Under the pieces are notes generated by a model. That model was not told the DNA's origin and ran no database searches. It saw nothing but the letters and a program-made list of their open reading frames with translations. A stretch of DNA of 43,794 nt from a virus: IMG/VR virus record IMGVR_UViG_3300023179_000190, positions 1-43,794 of that record; one strand, 5' to 3'. Shown piece after piece: positions 1-5,422 of this stretch. Position 1 is the first letter of the stretch. Every line of letters starts with the position of its first letter. The position numbers were made by a program, and so were the translations under genes.

Positions 1-95
1 AAATAGTCTAGCAGTTCGTCGTTGAGGTCTAGCAACTCTTGGTTCGATATAGTTGCTAGATCAGTGCCATCAGGCAGCATCATTGTAAAATTCAT
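1..95 (-). CDS. Hypothetical protein, 3' end outside window
   Basis: Only the first 31 codons are present; the reading begins MNFTMMLPDGTDLATI and runs off the left edge without a stop. Its ATG (95-93) overlaps the TGA stop of the upstream gene as ATGA, which indicates translational coupling in a minus-strand operon. The visible part is acidic and Leu/Asp-rich. I recognise no family and assign no function. Confidence 0.6.
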   Translation of the reverse strand, partial: MNFTMMLPDGTDLATISNQELLDLNDELLDY

Positions 96-382
96 AACAT
101 CAGCTCCTCAGCAGGATAAGTAATTTTGCCATCAAATTCAAGTTGTTGTTGTTCAAATTGTGTAACATAGTCGTCATTGACCAGTTCCCAGCCAATGATA
201 TATTCTTTAGTATAATCGCCATCGTGTTCAACTATATCTTTGGCTAAAAGCATTTTAGCCAAAGCTTCAGCATCATCTGCTATGTTTTTTACAATATAGT
301 CGTTGCCACCCTTCATTTTCCAGTAAGGGTTATGAGCCGAGCCGTAGTTCTCGCAGAATTGTGTAGTGATTATAAGTTTCAT
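92..382 (-). CDS. Conserved phage protein of unknown function (96 aa)
   Basis: The protein starts MKLIITTQFCENYG, contains a YWKMKGG segment and an EYIIGWELVNDD segment, and has a Glu-rich C-terminus. Small proteins with an N-terminal I-T-T-Q-F-x-E-N-Y-G signature and a W-K-x-K-G-G motif occur in many phage early regions, from memory; their function is unknown. The start is supported by a GAGG Shine-Dalgarno about 8 nt upstream, inside the 3' end of the preceding gene. Its stop overlaps the start of the next gene. No membrane segment or signal peptide is seen. It lies in the minus-strand accessory module, away from structural genes. Confidence 0.7.
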   Translation of the reverse strand: MKLIITTQFCENYGSAHNPYWKMKGGNDYIVKNIADDAEALAKMLLAKDIVEHDGDYTKEYIIGWELVNDDYVTQFEQQQLEFDGKITYPAEELML

Positions 383-383
383 A

Positions 384-569
384 TCAAACCTCGTATCGTT
401 TAGCTAATTGTTCCTGATGCTTTGCCATTGTAGCATAAGCATCGCTTTTTGCAACATTGCCTGCAACTGTTTCATTTTTTGAAATGATCCAGTATGCTTC
501 AGCATTGCGGCGGGCTATGCGAAGCTTTACTTGTCGCATAAACTCGCTATATTTTCTGTTACGGTTCAT
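384..569 (-). CDS. Small basic hypothetical protein (61 aa)
   Basis: I chose the ATG at 569 (MNRNRKYSEF) because an AGAGGA Shine-Dalgarno sits 8 nt upstream. A GTG at 608 in the same frame would add 13 residues, but it lies inside a TATAAT-like -10 box (600-605) and has a poorer ribosome site. The protein is rich in Arg/Lys and Ala and predicted mostly helical (alternating Ala/Arg/Glu), so nucleic-acid binding is possible but not shown. One base separates its stop from the start of the next gene, so the two are probably co-translated. Family not recognised. Confidence 0.6.
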   Translation of the reverse strand: MNRNRKYSEFMRQVKLRIARRNAEAYWIISKNETVAGNVAKSDAYATMAKHQEQLAKRYEV

Positions 570-599
570 CTTGCTATCCTCTGTCTTGCTATGCTTGTA

Positions 600-628
600 A
601 TTATACACCTATTCTAGTCTGCTGTTGT
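600..628 (-). promoter_or_regulatory. Possible weak promoter for the left minus-strand genes
   Basis: On the minus strand a perfect TATAAT (605-600) lies 17 nt from ACAACA (628-623), which matches the -35 consensus poorly. Transcription would begin about 25 nt before the ATG at 569. Only the -10 box is convincing. Confidence 0.35.
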
Positions 629-635
629 GCTATCT

Positions 636-683
636 GTCGGCTATAACCTGCCACACATCAGCCGACCAGTGGTGGCTATAACC
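636..683. repeat. Short inverted repeat overlapped by 10-bp direct repeats
   Basis: GTCGGCT (636-642) and AGCCGAC (660-666) form a 7-bp inverted repeat with a 17-nt loop. GGCTATAACC occurs at 639-648 and again at 674-683, 35 bp apart. The array lies between the minus-strand genes and the plus-strand promoter at 707 and looks like binding sites, but no protein can be named. Confidence 0.45.
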
Positions 684-698
684 CGACGAACGGTAGCT
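680..698 (+). promoter_or_regulatory. 19-bp element, copy 1, upstream of a promoter
   Basis: AACCCGACGAACGGTAGCT recurs perfectly in inverted orientation at 1533-1551. Here it ends 8 nt before the TTGACA of the plus-strand promoter. Both copies have the same orientation relative to the promoter they precede, so an activator, repressor or UP-type site is plausible. Confidence 0.6.
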
Positions 699-706
699 GC
701 AAGGGG

Positions 707-736
707 TTGACACGGTGGCAAATTATATGCTATAAT
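707..736 (+). promoter_or_regulatory. Sigma70 promoter with no gene downstream
   Basis: TTGACA (707-712) and TATAAT (731-736), both perfect consensus hexamers, are 18 nt apart. Downstream on the plus strand there is no credible gene: transcription would pass the hairpin at 747-765, parS at 782-797 and the hairpin at 803-837, then run antisense to two minus-strand genes. A short non-coding or antisense RNA is the simplest reading. Confidence 0.65.
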
Positions 737-746
737 TTGGCGCCAG

Positions 747-765
747 CGCTATAATTTTTATAGCG
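747..765. repeat. Perfect AT-rich hairpin
   Basis: CGCTATAA and TTATAGCG pair over 8 bp around a TTT loop. A near copy of the hairpin lies at 1698-1718. It is followed by AT-rich DNA but not by a clean T-run, so I do not call it a terminator. It would lie just downstream of the transcription start of the 707-736 promoter. Confidence 0.5.
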
Positions 766-781
766 ATTTAATTTTTATAGC

Positions 782-797
782 TGTTTCACGTGAAACA
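782..797. promoter_or_regulatory. parS: parS site, exact match to the chromosomal ParB (Spo0J) consensus
   Basis: TGTTTCACGTGAAACA matches the bacterial chromosomal parS consensus (TGTTNCACGTGAAACA) at every position, and flanking C and G extend it to an 18-bp perfect palindrome (781-798). ParB binds this site and loads as a CTP-dependent clamp during chromosome segregation. I see only one copy in the window and no parA or parB gene. The site is non-coding, between the minus-strand genes ending at 863 and the genes to its left. A chance match to 16 fixed bases is very unlikely, but use by ParB is inferred. Confidence 0.85.
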
Positions 798-802
798 GTA
801 GC

Positions 803-837
803 GGGCTAAGAATGTTATCATAAACATAACATAGCCC
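803..837. terminator. Two-part hairpin between gene 863-1075 and parS, possible terminator
   Basis: GGGCTA (803-808) pairs with TAGCCC (832-837), and TGTTAT (813-818) with ATAACA (826-831), with a 4-nt bulge and a 7-nt loop. It follows the minus-strand gene that ends at 863 and could also end a plus-strand transcript from 707-736. There is no long T-run on either side, so termination is uncertain. Confidence 0.4.
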
Positions 838-862
838 CACAATATAAAAACCATAATGTTAT

Positions 863-1075
863 TCATTCTGCCATCATCCCAGTTATAATATTTGTAGCCT
901 TGTTGAACTTGGGGTTAGTGAGCTTGCGCCCTAACAGCTTTTGCTTGGCAAGCCACATTAGCCCTGCCATGCTAGTGGGTACAACAAAAAACTGTAACGG
1001 TTCCTCAACGGCAACTTCAGTGCGACGACTGAATGCTACAATCTTTGGATCAATTGATAGGCTGGTAAGTTTCAT
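863..1075 (-). CDS. Hypothetical protein (70 aa)
   Basis: The protein begins MKLTSLSIDPKIVAFSRRTE and ends with TNIITGMMAE. A central hydrophobic stretch (about residues 28-45, FFVVPTSMAGLMWLAKQ) is too short and broken to call a membrane segment. The C-terminal half is basic. An AAAAGGA Shine-Dalgarno lies about 9 nt before the ATG. It is 43 bp downstream of the helix-turn-helix gene and probably shares its promoter at 1476-1504. The reverse-strand reading of the same region has no ribosome site and is a shadow. Family not recognised. Confidence 0.6.
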   Translation of the reverse strand: MKLTSLSIDPKIVAFSRRTEVAVEEPLQFFVVPTSMAGLMWLAKQKLLGRKLTNPKFNKATNIITGMMAE

Positions 1076-1118
1076 AGCATTATCCTTTTTATAACGGGGA
1101 GCTATGCTCCCCTTGGTT

Positions 1119-1442
1119 CTACTGGTTAGAACGGATGAAGGTTACAATTGCGGCAAGCGCAGTCTTGTTTGCCTTCGTCAGAGAATCTATATCGTTCTCT
1201 GAAAGGTTGAGAGCCGCACCAATGAAGTCAGCGTGAACATCCTTCTTGATGGGAGCTTCACCGTTCTTGTTTACATAGCTCTTGGCTACGTAAACCTTTT
1301 CGCGTGAGAGCTTGGCAACCACGCTACGAACAGTCTTGCCTAGTGCTTGGGCAATCTGTTCCACGCTAACGCCAGCTTGATAATCGGCCACGAGCTTTGC
1401 AGTCTGCTCTGGGGTATAATTAGGGGCTTTGGCTTCCGCCAT
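1119..1442 (-). CDS. Small helix-turn-helix DNA-binding protein (107 aa)
   Basis: Residues about 8-50 read as a compact helix-turn-helix: YTPEQTAKLVADYQAG, then VSVEQIAQALGKT, then VRSVVAKLSREKVY. This arrangement of a two-helix lead followed by an S/T-x-x-S-V-x-x-K-L recognition helix is seen, from memory, in small DNA-binding proteins of marine phages. The C-terminal half carries LSENDIDSLTKANKTALAAI, which could be a helical dimerisation part. An AGGAG Shine-Dalgarno sits 9 nt upstream and a consensus promoter lies at 1476-1504. As first gene of the divergent operon it is a candidate regulator of this region and of the neighbouring repeat elements; that role is inferred. Confidence 0.7.
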   Translation of the reverse strand: MAEAKAPNYTPEQTAKLVADYQAGVSVEQIAQALGKTVRSVVAKLSREKVYVAKSYVNKNGEAPIKKDVHADFIGAALNLSENDIDSLTKANKTALAAIVTFIRSNQ

Positions 1443-1475
1443 TTTTGCTACTCCTGAGTTGTTGAAAGAAATTCT

Positions 1476-1504
1476 ATTATAGGCTAATCGGGCAGGGATT
1501 GCAA
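1476..1504 (-). promoter_or_regulatory. Sigma70 promoter for the helix-turn-helix gene
   Basis: On the minus strand TTGCAA (1504-1499) and a perfect TATAAT (1481-1476) are separated by 17 nt. The start site would lie near 1469, giving a leader of roughly 25 nt before the ATG at 1442. The 19-bp element at 1533-1551 lies 28 bp upstream of the -35 box. Confidence 0.75.
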
Positions 1505-1532
1505 GTGAGAATTTTGCCGCTCATCGGCTTAT

Positions 1533-1551
1533 AGCTACCGTTCGTCGGGTT
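1533..1551 (-). promoter_or_regulatory. 19-bp element, copy 2, inverted
   Basis: The minus strand reads AACCCGACGAACGGTAGCT, identical to 680-698. It points toward the promoter at 1476-1504, as copy 1 points toward the promoter at 707-736. The two copies bracket about 830 bp that hold parS and two genes. Confidence 0.6.
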
Positions 1552-1582
1552 GGCTTAGTGCTAAGATTTAGTACAAGTTTTA

Positions 1583-1675
1583 TAGTAGATTATAGAATTT
1601 ATAATGTAGTAGATTATAGAATTTATAATGTAGTAGATTATAGAATTTATAATGTAGTAGATTATAGAATTTATA
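1583..1675. repeat. 24-bp AT-rich tandem repeat, 3.9 copies
   Basis: Units start at 1583, 1607, 1631 and 1655; the first three are identical 24-mers beginning TAGTAGATTATAGAATTT and the last lacks its final 3 bases. Each unit holds an imperfect palindrome, TTATA-5 nt-TATAA. The array lies in the divergent intergenic region between the minus-strand module and the late operon. Iterons of a replication origin, a centromere-like array or operator sites are possible. It is the main content of the 395-bp gene-free stretch 1443-1837. Confidence 0.85.
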
Positions 1676-1697
1676 CCAGACCAGGGCGGTTATTAGA

Positions 1698-1718
1698 CCG
1701 TTATAATTTTTATAGCGG
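1698..1718. repeat. AT-rich hairpin, near copy of 747-765
   Basis: CCGTTATAA and TTATAGCGG pair (one G-T) around TTT. The 16-mer TATAATTTTTATAGCG (1702-1717) is identical to 750-765, and its core AATTTTTATAGC also occurs at 770-781. It is followed by a GC-rich patch (GGGGCCCCC) unusual for this AT-rich DNA. Confidence 0.5.
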
Positions 1719-1783
1719 TGGGGCCCCCTAACACGCGCTACTTTCAAAAAAATTTCAAACCCCTAAGGTGCCAAATCTCGAAC

Positions 1784-1812
1784 TTGAAAATATTTAGCCT
1801 ATCTGCTATAAT
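1784..1812 (+). promoter_or_regulatory. Sigma70 promoter opening the late operon
   Basis: TTGAAA (1784-1789), 17 nt, then TATAAT (1807-1812) preceded by TG at the extended -10 position. The start site would be near 1819, about 6 nt before the AGGAG Shine-Dalgarno (1825-1829) of the first gene. About 25 bp upstream of the -35 box lies a direct repeat of TTTCAA with 11-bp period (1741-1758), only loosely like a Pho box. Confidence 0.75.
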
Positions 1813-1837
1813 CAAACTAATTATAGGAGTACCTACA

Positions 1838-2608
1838 ATGGACTACAAAACCATAGCAATCTCCGATGTTCATCTAGGCAGTCATGGCTGCAAAGCAAAA
1901 CTACTAGTTAATTTCCTAAAAAATAATAAGTGTGATATACTCTATCTTATAGGAGATATAGTAGACGCCTGGAAAATAGAACAAAATAAGTGGTACTGGC
2001 ACCAGTCACATACAGACGTAGTTCGTGAAATACTTAAAAAAGCTAAACGTGGCACAGAAGTTGTGTGGATAGCTGGTAATCATGATGAGTTTTTACGTCC
2101 ACTAATTCCCTACAATATAACATTTGGTTCAATTAAAATAGCTAATCAGTGGGTACATAGTGGAATTGATGGTAATCGCTATCTATTAGTACACGGCGAT
2201 TTATTTGATGGTATTACTAGAATTGCTCCATGGATAAGCTTTTTAGGTGATAAAGCTTATGATATACTACTAGCAGTTAATACTAAATATAACTGGTGGC
2301 GTCATAGGTTAGGATTTGGTTACTGGAGCCTTAGCAAGTACCTAAAACATAAAGTCAAACGAGCTATAGACTTTATGTTTCAGTTTGAATTAAACTTAGC
2401 CAACTACTGTATTCGCAAAAATTTTGATGGTGTTATTTGTGGTCATATACACAGATCAGAAATTAAGTGGTTAAATGGTGTTTGGTATATGAATAGTGGT
2501 GACTGGGTTGAGTCATGCACAGCACTTGTAGAACACCACAGCGGTCGCTGGGAAATAGTAGAGTGGCACGAATTAAAACATGAAGAAAATACTAGTAATA
2601 ACGGATAA
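1838..2608 (+). CDS. plcP: Metallophosphoesterase, PlcP/LpxH-like; probable lipid-remodelling phospholipase C
   Basis: The 256-residue protein carries a full calcineurin-type two-metal site: D10-x-H12, G39-D40, G80-N-H-D83, H119-G-D121 and G202-H-x-H205. The segments SDVHLGSHGCKA, YLIGDIVDAW, YWSLSKYLKHKVK and GDWVESCTALVEH are those of the alphaproteobacterial family often annotated UDP-2,3-diacylglucosamine diphosphatase, which includes PlcP. PlcP is a cytoplasmic phospholipase C that releases diacylglycerol from phospholipids under phosphorus limitation. I chose the ATG at 1838, 9 nt after AGGAG and just downstream of the promoter, rather than an upstream in-frame start with no ribosome site. 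The gene overlaps the glycosyltransferase by 29 bp. PlcP activity is inferred mainly from this partner; LpxH-like or other phosphodiesterase activity is the alternative. There is no signal peptide. Confidence 0.8.
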   Translation: MDYKTIAISDVHLGSHGCKAKLLVNFLKNNKCDILYLIGDIVDAWKIEQNKWYWHQSHTDVVREILKKAKRGTEVVWIAGNHDEFLRPLIPYNITFGSIKIANQWVHSGIDGNRYLLVHGDLFDGITRIAPWISFLGDKAYDILLAVNTKYNWWRHRLGFGYWSLSKYLKHKVKRAIDFMFQFELNLANYCIRKNFDGVICGHIHRSEIKWLNGVWYMNSGDWVESCTALVEHHSGRWEIVEWHELKHEENTSNNG

Positions 2609-3572
2609 CTTACCAGACCAAATAAATGGAGTAGTTACTACCTATAAAAATTTAGCTAATACAGCACTAGAAAATGGTTACAAACTAGTTTTTATAGACC
2701 CTACAAACTTTTTACATATAAATTGTCCTGGTTATAGTGAGATTAAACTTGCACTGCCCTTCAACATAAACAAACTAATTGCTAGCACAGATGCTAATTA
2801 CTATCACATAGCCACAGAAGGGCCGCTAGGACTAGCAGCACGCCAATACTTTACAAAACATAATATTAGGTATAATACTAGCTACCATACTAGATTTCCT
2901 GAAGCACTAAAAACCTTTTTAAATATACCTGAACAATTAACTTGGCGTTATATTCGCTGGTTTCATAAACATACTGGCAGATGTTTAACTACTACACAAA
3001 CTATTGCTAGTGAACTAAAGTCTCAGGGAATTAACAATGTTGTATGTTGGACGCGTGGAGTAGATACTAAACTATTTAATCCACAACCTAGACTTGCAAA
3101 ACCTTATAAAACACTGCTATGTGTTAGCCGTGTTAGCCGTGAAAAAAACTTAGAAGATTTTTGCAGTCTACAAGTACCTAACACTCGTAAAGTACTTGTA
3201 GGATCAGGGCCACATCTTAGCTACTTACAGCAACACTATAGTGATGTTGAATTTGTAGGCATGAAAACTGGTAGTGAGTTGGCTAGCTACTATCAACAGG
3301 CTGATGTATTTGTGTTTCCATCACGCTGGGATACATTTGGCATAGTTATGTTGGAGGCACTAGCTTGTGGAGTACCTATAGCAGCTTATCCTTGCAATGG
3401 TCCACTAGATGTTGTTGAGGTTGGTATAAATGGTTACTTAGACCAAGATTTAAATCTAGCAGTTGAAGGTTGTTTTAGTTTAAATAAAGCAAATATATAC
3501 TTATCTAGTCGTCGTTGGACCTGGCAAAATTGCTGGGATATTTTTCACCAAAACTTAGTGGAGCCAACATGA
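2580..3572 (+). CDS. agt: GT4-type glycosyltransferase, Agt-like; probable diacylglycerol glycosyltransferase
   Basis: This 330-residue GT-B enzyme has DNLPDQINGVVTTYKN at the N-terminus, HIATEGPLGLAARQY and TSYHTRFPEAL mid-way, then RGVDTKLFNP, LLCVSRVSREKNLEDF, LVGSGP and DVFVFPSRWDTFGIVMLEAL. The acidic residue pair DTFGIVMLE takes the place of the usual E-x7-E. These blocks match the alphaproteobacterial family whose member Agt transfers sugar from a nucleotide sugar to diacylglycerol. Its start lies inside the 3' end of the phosphoesterase gene, and its stop overlaps the small terminase start (ATGA), so translation is coupled on both sides. With PlcP it would turn phospholipids into glycolipids. 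Glycosylation of virion proteins or DNA is an alternative. Confidence 0.78.
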   Translation: MKKILVITDNLPDQINGVVTTYKNLANTALENGYKLVFIDPTNFLHINCPGYSEIKLALPFNINKLIASTDANYYHIATEGPLGLAARQYFTKHNIRYNTSYHTRFPEALKTFLNIPEQLTWRYIRWFHKHTGRCLTTTQTIASELKSQGINNVVCWTRGVDTKLFNPQPRLAKPYKTLLCVSRVSREKNLEDFCSLQVPNTRKVLVGSGPHLSYLQQHYSDVEFVGMKTGSELASYYQQADVFVFPSRWDTFGIVMLEALACGVPIAAYPCNGPLDVVEVGINGYLDQDLNLAVEGCFSLNKANIYLSSRRWTWQNCWDIFHQNLVEPT

Positions 3573-4042
3573 CAACTTATCTACCCGCCGAAACTGTTCG
3601 TATAAGTCCTGAAGCTTTAGAAATTGCTAACTGCTATCTTCAACTGCAAGATGCTAGAAAAGTTGCTAAGGAACTAGACTTAGATCAAGATATAGTAGTT
3701 ACTACATTAGCCCGTCGTGAAGTACGTGGCTATATAGATCAAGTATTTTTTGATACTGGCTACAACAACAAATTTTTAATGCGTCGTGCTATAGACGCAC
3801 TAATACAGCAAAAATTTCATGAGCTTGAGGAGTCGGGAGTAGGTTCTAGTAAAGATATTGCCGAACTACTATCCTTATCACATAAAATGAGTATGGACTT
3901 ATTAGATCGCGAAATTCAACTAGAAAAGTTGAAACAAACTAATATTGGGCCACAAAAGCAAGTTAATGTACAAATTAATAGTGATGACGGTACCAAGTAT
4001 GGACAGCTTATACATAAATTAATTAGTGGTGAAGGTATTTAA
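3569..4042 (+). CDS. terS: Terminase small subunit (putative)
   Basis: The 157-residue protein lies directly before the large terminase, the standard place for the DNA-recognition subunit. Residues about 12-50 (SPEALEIANCYLQLQDARKVAKELDLDQDIVV) form a helix-turn-helix-like segment, followed by REVRGYIDQVFFDTGYNNKF, a helical oligomerisation region and a polar tail. I start it at the ATG at 3569, which has GGAG 5 nt upstream and overlaps the preceding stop; an upstream in-frame ATG at 3515 lies deep inside the glycosyltransferase gene. The last base of its TAA is the first base of the next ATG (TAATG). Assignment rests on context and size rather than a strong signature. Confidence 0.75.
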   Translation: MTTYLPAETVRISPEALEIANCYLQLQDARKVAKELDLDQDIVVTTLARREVRGYIDQVFFDTGYNNKFLMRRAIDALIQQKFHELEESGVGSSKDIAELLSLSHKMSMDLLDREIQLEKLKQTNIGPQKQVNVQINSDDGTKYGQLIHKLISGEGI

Positions 4043-5334
4043 TGCTAACAGTAAGTCGTGAGGACGTTGATGTTGAGTTTATACAAGAATTTGACCCTAA
4101 ATCGAGATTTATTAAACTACCCATAGACAACTATTTAAAATTACTTAACCTTTATGATACTATTAACAGGCCGCAGATTGCACTAATTAATAGCGTCAAC
4201 AATCCTAAATATCGTTTTATTTGTGCTGCGCTTGCACGTCGACTAGGAAAAACTTATATAGCTAATATTATAGGTCAATTAGTTACACTAGTACCTAATA
4301 GTAATGTTTTAGTAATATCACCTAATTATAATCTTAGTAGTATTTCATTTGAACTACAGCGTAGATTGATCAAACACTTTGACCTAGAAGTACAACGCGA
4401 TAATCTTAAAGATAAGGTTATTGAACTACAAAATGGTTCAACTATCAGAATGGGTTCAATTTCAACAGTAGATTCAACTGTAGGTCGTAGTTATGATCTT
4501 ATTATATTTGATGAAGCTGCACTGTCGGAGCGTGGCGAAGAAGCTTTTAATGTTGCACTGCGTCCAACACTAGACAAACCTAATAGTAAAGCAATCTTTA
4601 TTAGTACACCTCGTGGTCGCAACAATTGGTTTTCAAAGTTTTATAATCGTGGTTTTGATAATAGTTTTTTAGAGTGGTGTAGTATACAAGCTGACTATAC
4701 CGAAAACTTACGCATGGCTGAGTCTGATGTGGAGGAAGCTCGCAAATCAATGAGTAAAGCGGAATTTGAGCAGGAGTATTTAGCGTCATTTACTACGTTT
4801 GAGGGTCAAATTTACGAAAGCTTTAGACCAGAGTATATTATTAGCGAAATACCAGAAAATTTACATGGCGAAGCTTTTAGTGGCTGTGATCCAGGTTATC
4901 GTGATGCTACAGCTTGGGTAAATATTATCTATGACTACAATACAGATAAGTTTTATGTTGTAGAAGATTATTTAGAAGCAGAACGTAGTACTAGTGAACA
5001 TGCTGAAAAATTTCATAAAATGATAGATCAGTGGAAAATTGAAGTAGTATTTATTGATAGTGCAGCAGCACAATTTGCCAGTGATTTAGCCTATGGTTAT
5101 GATATAGCAACTACCAAAGCCAAAAAAGATGTACTACCAGGAATTGCCTATATACAAACACTAATACAACAAGGTAGATTATTAGTCTACAAAGAATGTA
5201 AACATGTATTAGCAATGTTAGATCAATATCGTTGGGACAATCGTGAAGGATTAACTCGCGAAAAGCCTAAGCATGATCAATATAGTCATACAGCTGATGC
5301 TATACGCTATGCACTCTATAGCTATGTAGTCTAG
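4042..5334 (+). CDS. terL: Terminase large subunit
   Basis: The 430-residue packaging motor has an N-terminal ATPase with a Walker A-type ARRLGKTYIA (about residues 65-75), Walker B LIIFDEAAL (about 154-162) and the coupling segment AIFISTPRG (about 183-191). The C-terminal RNase H-like nuclease shows acidic sites in GCDPGYRDATAW, VVFIDSAAAQF and HTADAIRYAL. It cuts concatemeric DNA and pumps it through the portal, using energy from ATP hydrolysis. Length is typical. It starts on the TAATG shared with the small subunit. A promoter follows at once, so this gene ends the first transcription segment, although no terminator hairpin is seen after it. Confidence 0.95.
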   Translation: MLTVSREDVDVEFIQEFDPKSRFIKLPIDNYLKLLNLYDTINRPQIALINSVNNPKYRFICAALARRLGKTYIANIIGQLVTLVPNSNVLVISPNYNLSSISFELQRRLIKHFDLEVQRDNLKDKVIELQNGSTIRMGSISTVDSTVGRSYDLIIFDEAALSERGEEAFNVALRPTLDKPNSKAIFISTPRGRNNWFSKFYNRGFDNSFLEWCSIQADYTENLRMAESDVEEARKSMSKAEFEQEYLASFTTFEGQIYESFRPEYIISEIPENLHGEAFSGCDPGYRDATAWVNIIYDYNTDKFYVVEDYLEAERSTSEHAEKFHKMIDQWKIEVVFIDSAAAQFASDLAYGYDIATTKAKKDVLPGIAYIQTLIQQGRLLVYKECKHVLAMLDQYRWDNREGLTREKPKHDQYSHTADAIRYALYSYVV

Positions 5335-5352
5335 GTAGTATAAATTTAGTTA

Positions 5353-5382
5353 TTGACAATTTACTACCTTTTAGTGTATAAT
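5353..5382 (+). promoter_or_regulatory. Sigma70 promoter before the HNH/portal genes
   Basis: Perfect TTGACA (5353-5358) and TATAAT (5377-5382) are 18 nt apart in the 88-bp gap after the large terminase. A second TATAAT lies at 5397-5402 without a good -35 box. The start site would be near 5389, about 34 nt before the HNH ATG. Confidence 0.75.
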
Positions 5383-5422
5383 CATAAAAATTAGGTTATA
5401 ATAGTAGAGTAAAAATAATTAG

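Noticed and set aside
900-1094. Plus-strand reading frame opposite the 70-residue gene
   Set aside because: It has no Shine-Dalgarno site and is the mirror of a minus-strand gene that has a good ribosome site; the plus-strand promoter at 707-736 does not rescue it.
1583-1675. Multiple promoters within the 24-bp repeats
   Set aside because: Each unit contains TATAAT-like words on both strands, but no -35-like hexamer lies at 16-18 nt; they follow from the AT-rich repeat sequence.
1741-1758. Possible Pho box upstream of the plcP-agt genes
   Set aside because: CTTTCAA-4 nt-ATTTCAA has the right 11-bp period but matches CTGTCAT at only 5 and 4 of 7 bases and lies too far from the -35 box; it would be appealing biologically, yet the sequence alone does not support it.
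1718-1837. Upstream extension of the metallophosphoesterase by 40 residues
   Set aside because: The extension has no ribosome site and would start upstream of the mapped -10 box; the conserved family N-terminus begins at the ATG at 1838.
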